Origin: Oscillospiraceae bacterium
GTDB taxonomy: Bacteria > Bacillota_A > Clostridia > Oscillospirales > Oscillospiraceae
Assembly: GCA_016302005.1 (NCBI GenBank)
Contig: JAEDOK010000057.1
Location: forward strand, 1-10,383
DNA: 10,383 bases
Direction: 5' to 3'
Part shown: positions 1 to 5,852 of the stretch, one piece after another
How the letters are laid out: each line of letters starts with the position of its first letter
Numbering within the stretch: the first letter of the stretch is position 1
Program-made: the position numbers and the translations under genes
Notes under the pieces: model-generated
Told to the model about the DNA's origin: nothing
The model's database searches: none
The model's input: the letters and a program-made list of their open reading frames with translations, nothing else

Positions 1-136
1 ATCGGTGTGTCCATTTATAGTAACTGGAACGATTCAGGTTCAGAATGTCACAAATTTCGGTTATTGCATATCCCTCTTTGTGCATTTCCTGAACGCAAAT
101 GTAGAGATATTCCTGCCTGACTCCGTTCAGCGCCAC
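1..136 (-). CDS. IS3-family transposase OrfB, N-terminal fragment (runs off the window)
   Basis: Reading the minus strand in the -1 frame relative to orfA gives an open frame to the window edge. It encodes a segment containing EYLYICVQEMHKEGYAITEI and then LNLNRSSYYKW, which matches the HTH region preceding the DDE (rve) integrase domain of IS3 OrfB. The catalytic domain itself is outside the window. The start is uncertain. A GTG at 136 is in frame, but the AAAGGAG motif abuts it too closely. Production as an OrfAB fusion through the A7 slippery site at 157-163 is more likely, since the frame is open back to that site. Confidence 0.75.
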   Translation of the reverse strand, partial: MALNGVRQEYLYICVQEMHKEGYAITEICDILNLNRSSYYKWTHR

Positions 137-810
137 CTCCTTTCGAGTTCCTCGAGTTTTTTTAGCACAGCACACTCCGTTTCCAATCTTCTGTTTCGTG
201 CTTCCAGCAGCCGATTCTCAGCCTTCAGTTTCTCCACTTCCGTCATTTCAGATTCGGGCTTGCGCTTACCACGCTTGTCTACCAAACCTTCCGCACCCTT
301 TTCGTTGTACTTCCTGACCCATGAATAGATTTGCTGGTAACTTACGCCATACTTCTCAATGGCAGCGGTATAGTCGTTTCCATGTTCGATGCAGTAGCTG
401 ACGATCTCGATCCGTTCCTCGTATGTAGTAGTTTTTCCTTTGGTCATATAGATATCACTCCCTCGACCTCTGCTGGGTCGTAATTCTTTATGACCATTAT
501 ACACCTTAATCCAACTTCGTAACTGGCTATCCGAATGAATTTTATATTTTTTGCAGATATCCAACAGAGAGCCTTTCCCCGATAAGTATTCTTCTACTGC
601 ATGCTTCTTTGTATCTCGGGCATATGTTGTATTCCTTTTTTGGCGAGTTAGGCCGCTTACACCAAAACACTTATATTTGTATACCCATTTTTCGAATGTT
701 GATTTTGGTATGGCATATGTTCTCAGCACTTCGCTCAAAACCATGATTCCCTGAATATAACTTTCTACTGCTTTGATCCTTTCTTCCGTGCTTAGCTTGT
801 TTTTAGACAT
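127..810 (-). CDS. IS3-family transposase OrfA (helix-turn-helix protein)
   Basis: This is the DNA-binding subunit of an IS3-type transposase, which recognises the element's ends and joins OrfB by frameshifting to form the OrfAB transposase. From ATG 810 it has 227 residues. Two HTH modules are visible, an N-terminal one ending in the STFEKWVYKYK segment and a second ending in YQQIYSWVRKYNEKG. The C-terminal part (EVEKLKAENRLLEARNRRLE) is a leucine-zipper-like coil used for multimerisation. The double-HTH layout is that of longer IS150-like OrfA proteins. An in-frame GTG at 825 extends the frame, but ATG 810 has a GGGGAG Shine-Dalgarno seven bases upstream and is preferred. The reading frame is intact, so the element may be active if orfB is complete. 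Confidence 0.88.
   Translation of the reverse strand: MSKNKLSTEERIKAVESYIQGIMVLSEVLRTYAIPKSTFEKWVYKYKCFGVSGLTRQKRNTTYARDTKKHAVEEYLSGKGSLLDICKKYKIHSDSQLRSWIKVYNGHKELRPSRGRGSDIYMTKGKTTTYEERIEIVSYCIEHGNDYTAAIEKYGVSYQQIYSWVRKYNEKGAEGLVDKRGKRKPESEMTEVEKLKAENRLLEARNRRLETECAVLKKLEELERRWR
157..163 (-). promoter_or_regulatory. Candidate -1 programmed ribosomal frameshift site (A AAA AAA)
   Basis: Seven consecutive A residues on the coding strand fall in the orfA zero frame as A AAA AAA, 28 bases before the orfA stop codon. The -1 frame is open from here into orfB. This matches the arrangement by which IS3 elements make the OrfAB fusion transposase. No stimulatory hairpin was sought computationally. 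Confidence 0.6.
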
Positions 811-817
811 AATAATA

Positions 818-873
818 CTCCCCACAGCGTAGTCTCGAAATTTTGTTATTTCGAGTGTCTACTCTATGGGGAG
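818..873 (-). promoter_or_regulatory. IS end hairpin that can sequester the orfA ribosome binding site
   Basis: On the minus strand the IS end contains CTCCCCA (7 bases), then GTAG, then CTCGAAAT, a six-base loop, and the complements ATTTCGAG, CTAC and TGGGGAG in mirrored order. This gives 19 base pairs interrupted by two small internal loops. The last arm contains the GGGGAG Shine-Dalgarno of orfA, seven bases before ATG 810. A transcript entering from outside the element would therefore fold and hide the orfA start. A transcript starting inside the element would lack the left arm. Protection of transposase from read-through transcription is known for several insertion sequences; its operation here is inferred. 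Confidence 0.6.
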
Positions 874-924
874 CATATCAGAACCGCACCGTTCGTTTTA
901 TTTGCAGTAGTCAGTAATTTCTGC

Positions 925-1053
925 ACGAGATTGCCACGGGCGCAGGCGCCCTCGCAATGACACGGATGAGAAAGCCTCCCATTTGTCATTGCGAGGAGCG
1001 CAGCGATGTGGCAATCTTAAGCTGTAGGTTTGTAGGCAGTCAGTGGTCCCTTT
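925..1053. repeat. Interspersed repeat with inverted arms, tandem copy 1
   Basis: This is the first unit of a ~129-bp direct repeat. Inside it AGATTGCCAC (928-937) pairs with GTGGCAATCT (1008-1017), and CCTCGCAATGAC (950-961) pairs with GTCATTGCGAGG (985-996) around a 23-base spacer. The unit could form a long hairpin or cruciform. The GTCATTGCGAGGAGCGCAGC core is a dispersed repeat familiar from many bacterial genomes, where it is often mistranslated as CHCEERSD-type peptides. The bases just before it (about 904-924) look like the tail of a further diverged unit. Confidence 0.8.
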
Positions 1054-1180
1054 ACGAGATTGCCACGGGCGCAGGCGCCCTCGCAATGACACGGATGAGA
1101 AAGCCTCCCATTTGTCATTGCGAGGAGCGCAGCGACGCGGCAATCTAAGCTGTAGGTTTGTAGGCAGTCAGTGGTCCCTA
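1054..1180. repeat. Interspersed repeat with inverted arms, tandem copy 2
   Basis: This second head-to-tail unit is almost identical to 925-1053. The differences are a few substitutions, for example ATGTGG versus ACGCGG near the right arm, and one T missing after GCAATCT. The inverted arms lie at 1057-1066 with 1137-1146 (one mismatch) and 1079-1090 with 1114-1125. The trailing part (AAGCTGTAGGTTTGTAGGCA and the bases after it) is also shared, so the repeated unit includes flanking sequence and arose by tandem duplication, not by two independent insertions. Confidence 0.8.
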
Positions 1181-1268
1181 CACGCTGCCCTTTGAGCGGG
1201 AATGCCGTTCCTGAAATAAAGTCGGTTTTCACGGATCGCTGAAAGCGACAAAAAAGCAATACGGGATA

Positions 1269-1297
1269 TTGTTTTTCGTGCTTTCTCATGGTATAAT
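1269..1297 (+). promoter_or_regulatory. Predicted sigma-A-type promoter for the DivIVA-like/methyltransferase genes
   Basis: TTGTTT at 1269-1274 and a perfect TATAAT at 1292-1297 are separated by 17 bases. The -10 box ends about 40 bases before the ATG at 1339, in an otherwise A/T-rich leader. A GAGGGA Shine-Dalgarno lies seven to eight bases before that start. This is the only clear promoter between the repeats and the gene. Confidence 0.65.
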
Positions 1298-1338
1298 GAA
1301 TAAAATAAAAGCATTTTTCGGATTGTGAGGGAACAAAA

Positions 1339-1926
1339 ATGGCAGTTAATATCGAAAATTTCCGCAGTGCGCTGCATGGCTTTAACCGCACCGATGTGGT
1401 GCAGTTCATTCAGGCGCAGACGGCAGAGCATGAAAAAGCGCTCCGCCTGCTCCGCGAGGAAAACACCCGTTTGCAGGAGGCGCTGGAGGCAGCGCGTGCA
1501 GAGGCGGCAGAGGCAAACACGCAGTTGGAAGCGCTGACCGCCGCGCAGGAGGCTGCGGCACAGTCTGCGGAAGCCGTTCCCTCCCCTTCCGAATCGGCGC
1601 TGAACGCACCGATGGCCCCCATGGCAAGCGTTGTCTCCGCAGCTCCTTCGAATTTCAACGAAATGGAGCTTGCTGCTTATCGACGCGCCGAGATGACCGA
1701 ACGCATGGCAAGAGAACGCGCCGCCGCGTCCGCCGAGCGGATGAAGACCGTATTTTCGCAGGCAGATGAGAAGCTGGCGCTCACCTCGCAGGATTTCGCG
1801 ACGCTGCTTGACACCTTCCGCAATGATTTTGACAAGCTGGAGCAGCTGCTTTCCACCGCGCAAGGCATCGTCGACGAGTCCTCCGCCGGGCTGAAAGCCG
1901 CCGCTGAAGTCGCAGGCGAAGTCTGA
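1339..1926 (+). CDS. DivIVA-like coiled-coil protein
   Basis: The product is a 195-residue cytoplasmic protein that probably binds the division site or curved membrane and acts as a scaffold, as DivIVA-family proteins do in Gram-positive bacteria. The N-terminal segment FRSALHGFNRTDVVQFIQ (residues 8-25) resembles the short DivIVA lipid-binding motif, with the Phe-Asn-Arg-x-Asp-Val core typical of clostridial homologues. It is followed by a long heptad-like stretch rich in Ala, Glu, Leu and Arg (about 25-70). A Pro/Ser/Ala-rich linker (about 75-110) and a second helical region with many charged residues complete the protein. There is no membrane segment. Its promoter lies just upstream, and the methyltransferase gene starts one base after its stop codon. 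The call rests on the N-terminus and architecture, so a broader coiled-coil protein is possible. Confidence 0.65.
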   Translation: MAVNIENFRSALHGFNRTDVVQFIQAQTAEHEKALRLLREENTRLQEALEAARAEAAEANTQLEALTAAQEAAAQSAEAVPSPSESALNAPMAPMASVVSAAPSNFNEMELAAYRRAEMTERMARERAAASAERMKTVFSQADEKLALTSQDFATLLDTFRNDFDKLEQLLSTAQGIVDESSAGLKAAAEVAGEV

Positions 1927-1927
1927 G

Positions 1928-2728
1928 ATGGATTTTATTGAGCTATCGAAGATCGAGGATGAGGTTACGCAGATTGCCAAAACCTATGAGATCTTCAATG
2001 AAGACACCCGTCTGAACCGTTCACAAGCCGCCCGTGTGGAATTTCTCACGACGGTGCATTACATCGAGCAGTATTTAAAGCCGAACGACCGTATCTTGGA
2101 CATCGGCGCAGGCGCGGGCGAATACAGCCTCTATTTCGCACGAAATGGCTACTCGGTCAGCGCCGTAGAGCTTGCCGAACGCAACATTCAGGCATTTCAA
2201 AGGAAGCTCACCCCGGACGACCGGGTGGAACTGCGGCAGGGCAACGCGATCGACCTTTCGTTCTGGTCGGATGCCGCATTCGATGCTGTTCTGCTGTTCG
2301 GTCCCCTGTATCATCTGCACCGCGAAGAAGACAGGCAACGCTGCATTACCGAAGCCAAGCGCGTCTGCAAGCCGGGCGGTACCCTCTTCTTCGCCTTTAT
2401 CGCACACGACATGGTCTTTTTCACCGAGCTGCAGAATGATCCGAATTACTTCCGCACTGGGGATTACGACCATGACACGCTCCGGCTGCACGATTTCCCC
2501 TTCGTGTTCCACACGGTGGACGAGTGCCGCCGCATGCTGCGCGACGGTGGCATCCGCATCGTGCGCGAGATCGCCTCGGACGGTTTGAGCGAGCTGATGG
2601 AGGATCGCATCAATTCGCTCGACGCAGAGAGCTATGCGCAGTATCTTCGTTATCACCTTCATACCTGCGAAAAGCCGGAGATGCTGGGTCACAGCAATCA
2701 CCTGCTCTTTGTCGGCAAGCAATCGTAG
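1928..2728 (+). CDS. Class I SAM-dependent methyltransferase
   Basis: This 266-residue enzyme has the Rossmann-type SAM-binding fold. Motif I is ILDIGAGAGE (residues 56-65), an acidic residue for the SAM ribose follows at the end of strand 2 (VELAE, Glu81), GNAIDL lies at 105-110, and the FDAVLLFGPLYHL strand/loop lies at 118-130. A post-motif KPGGTLFFAF strand follows. This arrangement is that of small-molecule methyltransferases of the UbiE/SmtA type (Methyltransf_11/25). The sequence does not reveal the acceptor. The ATG is one base after the upstream stop codon, so translation is probably coupled, and no strong separate Shine-Dalgarno is seen. The broken GNAT gene follows after 13 bases. 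Confidence 0.85.
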   Translation: MDFIELSKIEDEVTQIAKTYEIFNEDTRLNRSQAARVEFLTTVHYIEQYLKPNDRILDIGAGAGEYSLYFARNGYSVSAVELAERNIQAFQRKLTPDDRVELRQGNAIDLSFWSDAAFDAVLLFGPLYHLHREEDRQRCITEAKRVCKPGGTLFFAFIAHDMVFFTELQNDPNYFRTGDYDHDTLRLHDFPFVFHTVDECRRMLRDGGIRIVREIASDGLSELMEDRINSLDAESYAQYLRYHLHTCEKPEMLGHSNHLLFVGKQS

Positions 2729-2741
2729 AAGGAGCATCGTG

Positions 2742-3331
2742 ATGGTAACGATTCGAGAAACAACAGAAAATGACCTTTCTGATATTCAAAGGCTTGGGCT
2801 GACGGAGATGTGATGAGATTCGTCGGCTTTCCCGAGGGCTTACAGCAAACGGTCGAAGAAATGGAGCGCTGGTATCAGCGGATCAGCGCCGCAAGACCGC
2901 GCGTGAATCACTATTCCCTGTTTGACGGTGGTGTCTATTGCGGAGAGAGCTTTTATGCAATTGATGCCGACCACGGAAACGCCGCCGCGCTGGATATCAA
3001 GCTGTTTTCCTTTGCCCGCAGGAAAGGGATCGCAGCCGAGGCGCTGACCCACGCCATGGAGCAGGCATTTCAAAACGGTGCTTCGAGGGTTTGGGTGGAT
3101 CCGAATCCCTCCAATGAAAAAGCGCTCGCGCTGTATACACGTTTAGGCTTTGCGCGAAAGCCCATGCCGTCTTATCTGCTTCAAGAGGAAACCCCGACCT
3201 CCGTATATATGAGCGCACAGCATACTGACCTTTTTAACAAAAAGCCTTGGCGGAAAAACCGCCAAGGCTTTTGTTTCGGTTTGGGATATTACAGCAGCGT
3301 GGAGAAGTGCTTGATGGTGCGAACCATCTGA
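2742..3331 (+). pseudogene. GNAT-family N-acetyltransferase, frameshifted
   Basis: An intact start is present: AGAAGGAG then ATG 2742. The first frame reads MVTIRETTENDLSDIQRL, a typical GNAT N-terminus, but stops at TGA 2811. The rest of the protein continues in the -1 frame from about 2795 (MRFVGFPEG and onward). Adding one T to the CTTGGG at 2793-2798 restores RLWADGDVMRF across the junction, so one base has been lost. The downstream part keeps the acetyl-CoA binding segment ARRKGIAAEAL and the NEKALALYTRLGF motif. The frame then has no proper stop: it reads through the terminator hairpin at 3240-3272 and ends at 3331 inside the opposing GAPDH gene, so the C-terminus is probably also altered. 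A sequencing or assembly error at the short homopolymer cannot be excluded. Confidence 0.75.
3240..3272. terminator. Bidirectional Rho-independent terminator between gap and the GNAT gene
   Basis: A perfect 14-bp inverted repeat (AAAAGCCTTGGCGG, five-A loop, CCGCCAAGGCTTTT) lies 16 bases past the gap stop codon. The minus-strand transcript ends in CTTTTTGTT and the plus-strand transcript in CTTTTGTTT, so it can stop convergent transcription from both sides. Confidence 0.9.
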
Positions 3332-4320
3332 GAAACATAGGAGTTCTCATTGTCGTACCAGGAAACGACCTGAACCTGCGTGGTGCCGTTGCCGAGAGGC
3401 ATCGCCATGGTCTGGGTAGCATCGAACAGGGAGCCGAAGCGCATACCGATGACATCGGAGGAGACGATCTGATCTTCGTTATAGCCGAAGGACTCGGTGG
3501 CTTCCTTCTTCATCTGCGCGTTGATCTCGTCAACGGTGACATTGCCATTGACAACCGCGTTGAGAATGGTGGTGGAGCCGGTGGGGGTCGGGACACGCTG
3601 TGCAGCGCCGATGAGCTTGCCGTTCAGCTCGGGGATGACGAGGCCGATCGCCTTCGCAGCGCCGGTGGAGTTCGGGACGATGTTGACAGCGCCCGCACGG
3701 CTGCGGCGGAGGTCGCCCTTACGCTGCGGACCGTCGAGGATCATCTGATCGCCGGTGTAAGCGTGGATGGTGCACATAATGCCGGTCTCGATGGGAGCGA
3801 GATCGTTCAGAGCCTTTGCCATCGGTGCGAGGCAGTTGGTGGTGCAGGAAGCAGCGGAGATGATGTTGTCTTCCTTGGTCAGGGTCTCATGGTTGACGTT
3901 GTAAACGATGGTGGGCAGATCGTTGCCAGCGGGAGCAGAGATAACGACCTTCTTCGCGCCTGCGTCGATGTGCGCCTGCGCCTTTGCCTTGCTGGTGTAG
4001 AAGCCGGTGCATTCCAGCACGACATCAACGCCAAGCTCACCCCAAGGCAGCTCAGCAGCATTGGGCATCTTGTAGATAACGACCTTCTTGCCATCGACGA
4101 CAATGTAGTTATCCTCGCCCTCGCCCTCATGGAAGTCAACCGTGTGACCCATGGCAACATAGTTGCCCTGCGTGGAGTCGTACTTCAGCAGATGTGCCAG
4201 CATCTTTGCAGAGGTCAAGTCGTTGATGGCAACGATCTCATAACCCTCAGCGCCGAACATCTGACGGAATGCCAGACGACCGATGCGTCCAAAACCATTG
4301 ATTGCAACTTTTACAGACAT
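3289..4320 (-). CDS. gap: Glyceraldehyde-3-phosphate dehydrogenase, type I
   Basis: This glycolytic enzyme oxidises and phosphorylates glyceraldehyde 3-phosphate to 1,3-bisphosphoglycerate with NAD+, in the cytoplasm as a tetramer. The 343-residue product has the usual family length. The N-terminal dinucleotide fold begins [13 protein letters not shown]. Asp in AINDLTS (residue 34) suggests NAD preference. The active-site motif [10 protein letters not shown] places the catalytic Cys at residue 159, and the His in TIHAYTGDQ (186) is the catalytic base. The C-terminal SWYDNENSY is also conserved. ATG 4320 is chosen because GGAGG lies eight bases upstream; the TTG at 4335 overlaps that Shine-Dalgarno. 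The gene has its own promoter and terminator, so it is monocistronic. The next gene upstream, the PqqD-like one, is in the same orientation. Confidence 0.97.
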   Translation of the reverse strand: MSVKVAINGFGRIGRLAFRQMFGAEGYEIVAINDLTSAKMLAHLLKYDSTQGNYVAMGHTVDFHEGEGEDNYIVVDGKKVVIYKMPNAAELPWGELGVDVVLECTGFYTSKAKAQAHIDAGAKKVVISAPAGNDLPTIVYNVNHETLTKEDNIISAASCTTNCLAPMAKALNDLAPIETGIMCTIHAYTGDQMILDGPQRKGDLRRSRAGAVNIVPNSTGAAKAIGLVIPELNGKLIGAAQRVPTPTGSTTILNAVVNGNVTVDEINAQMKKEATESFGYNEDQIVSSDVIGMRFGSLFDATQTMAMPLGNGTTQVQVVSWYDNENSYVSQMVRTIKHFSTLL

Positions 4321-4343
4321 TGTAGTTTCCTCCAATTCTATGG

Positions 4344-4363
4344 TACGCCGATTTTTCGGCGTA
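4344..4363 (-). promoter_or_regulatory. Stem-loop in the gap mRNA leader
   Basis: TACGCCGA and TCGGCGTA form a perfect 8-bp stem with a four-base loop, starting about 17 bases after the predicted transcription start and ending just before the Shine-Dalgarno region. There is no U-tract at the proper place for a terminator in the gap direction. A 5'-stabilising hairpin, common on highly expressed glycolytic mRNAs, is the simplest reading. Confidence 0.5.
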
Positions 4364-4386
4364 TTTTATATTTTTGAAGCGCTTTC

Positions 4387-4415
4387 ATTATATACGATAT
4401 TGCCCACTTTGGCAA
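4387..4415 (-). promoter_or_regulatory. gap promoter with overlapping palindrome
   Basis: On the minus strand TTGCCA (4410-4415) and a perfect TATAAT (4387-4392) are separated by 17 bases. The -35 box is part of an inverted repeat, TTGCC-N6-GGCAA (4400-4415), that could be an operator for an unidentified regulator. Immediately downstream of the -10, TGAAAGCGCTTCA (4374-4386) resembles a degenerate catabolite-responsive (cre) element. The promoter call is firm; both operator readings are weak. Confidence 0.75.
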
Positions 4416-4474
4416 GTGTCAAAATCAATTAAAATCAGACAAATTCGGACTTTTTTTTGAGAATAATGCAATAA

Positions 4475-4735
4475 TTAAAGGATCCCGAGTTCCCGCAGGT
4501 GACTGATAAACTCGGCAACATCCTCACGCACCTGCGCGGGGTCGGCATCATAGTCCTGCACCAGCCGCGCAACGATCTCCTCCTCGTTCTCGACCTGCGG
4601 AAGCATTTTCCAAATATCCGCGCCAACCTCATTGAGCGTCAGCATACCGTTCAGGTCGAGTGCCGTCTTTCCCGCCGGAACAAGCAGGATATCTCCGGCG
4701 ATCTCGCGCAGGATAAAATCGCGTTTGATCTTCAT
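4475..4735 (-). CDS. PqqD-like RiPP recognition protein
   Basis: This 86-residue protein has the size and sequence character of the PqqD fold. It opens FILREIAGDILLVPAG, followed by LNGMLTLNEVGADIWKML (residues 28-45), which is a PqqD-family hallmark, and by a helical Asp/Glu-rich half with a closing REDVAEFISHLRELGIL. PqqD proteins and the homologous RRE domains bind the leader of a precursor peptide and present it to a radical SAM enzyme. Here the gene lies 19 bases after the radical SAM gene, with GGAGGG seven bases before the ATG. It is the last gene of the cluster. No clear hairpin terminator separates it from the gap promoter. The start is supported by the Shine-Dalgarno. Confidence 0.88.
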   Translation of the reverse strand: MKIKRDFILREIAGDILLVPAGKTALDLNGMLTLNEVGADIWKMLPQVENEEEIVARLVQDYDADPAQVREDVAEFISHLRELGIL

Positions 4736-4754
4736 CTGTTTTCCCTCCGTAGTG

Positions 4755-5852
4755 TTATTTCAAGCCGGCGAGTACGCCTTCCACTTGGTGCCGCGCAAAA
4801 TCGCAGACATATTCGGGTCTGACGTCAAAGCGTCCGGTCTCACAATAGCATTTTGCCGCGCAGCTGCGGCAGGCATGGCGATATACGCAGGCAGCACACG
4901 CCTTCGGCAGGCGGATCTTCTCCGTTTCGCTCCGAATCGCGTCCCATGCGGCAGAAAAGCCGTCTGTCAGCACATTGCGCGCCGGTATTGGCAGCAGACC
5001 GCAGGGAGAGAGCGTACCGTCCCACGCCGCCCAAAAGCTGGTTCTGCCCGCCCGACACGCCATCTGCGCGCCGGGGCTTCCCTCACAGTCGTCCGTTGTC
5101 TCAACCGGCAAACCATCACGTATGCGCTCTGCATAGGCGCGGAAGCCCTCCTCGCCCAGGCGTAATCGAAGGAATTCCAGCTCACACTTCGCCGCTTCTT
5201 CGGCGCTCAAGCGTTCACCGCCGCCGAACTGCCCCGTAACGCGGGTGGGCGGAAACATATAGGCAGATGCCTGTGCATGCGCTCCCAGCGCCTTCGCTTG
5301 TTCGTAAACCGCCTGCATATCCTCGCGGTTTGCACCGGTGACGGTCATATTCACACGCACTGCAATGCCGGAAGCGCGCAACGCCTTTATGTTCTCCAAT
5401 ACCGTTTCATAAGCCGCGACGCCGCACAGGCGTTCATAGGTCTCATTGCTCGTGCCGTAAAGCGTGATGTTGACCCTCGAGGGCGGCTCCTGACGGAACA
5501 GCTCCAGCAATTCACCGCGGAGAAGAAAGCCATTGCTGTTGAGGGTAATGATCAAGCCCATTTGTTTCAGCGCGCGGTAAATCTGAGGAAAATCCGGGCG
5601 GATCAGCGCCTCTCCGCCGGTCAGAAGCAAAAAAGTCATTCCTCTGTCACACGCCTGTTGCCCGAGTGAAATCCACTCCTGTGCTGTCAGCTCCCGTCCT
5701 CTCGACTGTTGCTCTGCGGCAGAAAGATGAACATAACACATTTTGCAGTTAAAATTGCAGCGCGGTGTCAACTCGAAGGTTCCGCTGACGGGGATCCCGT
5801 GCTTACGGCCCTTACTGTGGAGATATCGTGACAGCTTTGGTTCTATCGGCAT
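4755..5852 (-). CDS. Radical SAM/SPASM peptide-modifying enzyme
   Basis: This 365-residue enzyme is predicted to bind three Fe-S clusters and to modify a ribosomal peptide. The SAM cluster motif is CNFNCKMC (Cys32, Cys36, Cys39), and TGGEAL (78-83) is the usual SAM-amine contact. The C-terminal part carries the SPASM cysteine pattern: Cys266, Cys284, Cys319, Cys322, Cys328, Cys331, Cys335, Cys337 and Cys350, enough for two auxiliary [4Fe-4S] clusters. Related enzymes form thioether, C-C or epimerised products, and which applies cannot be read from sequence. ATG 5852 has GGAGG nine bases upstream and overlaps the end of the kinase-like gene by 41 bases. The PqqD partner follows. Anaerobic heme-type (AhbD-like) SPASM enzymes are the main alternative, but the neighbours favour peptide modification. 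Confidence 0.9.
   Translation of the reverse strand: MPIEPKLSRYLHSKGRKHGIPVSGTFELTPRCNFNCKMCYVHLSAAEQQSRGRELTAQEWISLGQQACDRGMTFLLLTGGEALIRPDFPQIYRALKQMGLIITLNSNGFLLRGELLELFRQEPPSRVNITLYGTSNETYERLCGVAAYETVLENIKALRASGIAVRVNMTVTGANREDMQAVYEQAKALGAHAQASAYMFPPTRVTGQFGGGERLSAEEAAKCELEFLRLRLGEEGFRAYAERIRDGLPVETTDDCEGSPGAQMACRAGRTSFWAAWDGTLSPCGLLPIPARNVLTDGFSAAWDAIRSETEKIRLPKACAACVYRHACRSCAAKCYCETGRFDVRPEYVCDFARHQVEGVLAGLK

Larger units (their letters stand above)
1..880 (-). mobile_element. IS3-family insertion sequence (IS150-like), partial, orfA-side end in window
   Basis: The segment carries orfA and the start of orfB of an IS3-type transposase, both on the minus strand. Its base composition is lower in GC than the neighbouring chromosomal genes. 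The orfA-side terminus is placed at 880, where the minus strand reads TGATATGCTCCCC and begins with the TG typical of IS3-family ends. The other terminus and most of orfB lie beyond position 1. Without the second end, the terminal inverted repeat and the target duplication cannot be checked, so the exact boundary is an estimate. Confidence 0.8.

Noticed and set aside
898..1148. Small frames giving CHCEERSD-type peptides
   Set aside because: These are translations of the dispersed inverted-arm repeat, a well-known source of spurious annotations.
1168..1980. Minus-strand 270-codon frame over the DivIVA-like gene
   Set aside because: The Cys/Arg/Gly-rich product has no recognisable domain and lies antisense to a gene with promoter and Shine-Dalgarno.
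4321..4335. TTG start for gap at 4335
   Set aside because: It overlaps the Shine-Dalgarno of ATG 4320 and adds residues not typical of the family.
3247..4377. Long plus-strand open frame of 376 codons
   Set aside because: It is the antisense of gap, whose product has all catalytic motifs; the frame arises from GC-rich codon bias and begins inside the terminator.
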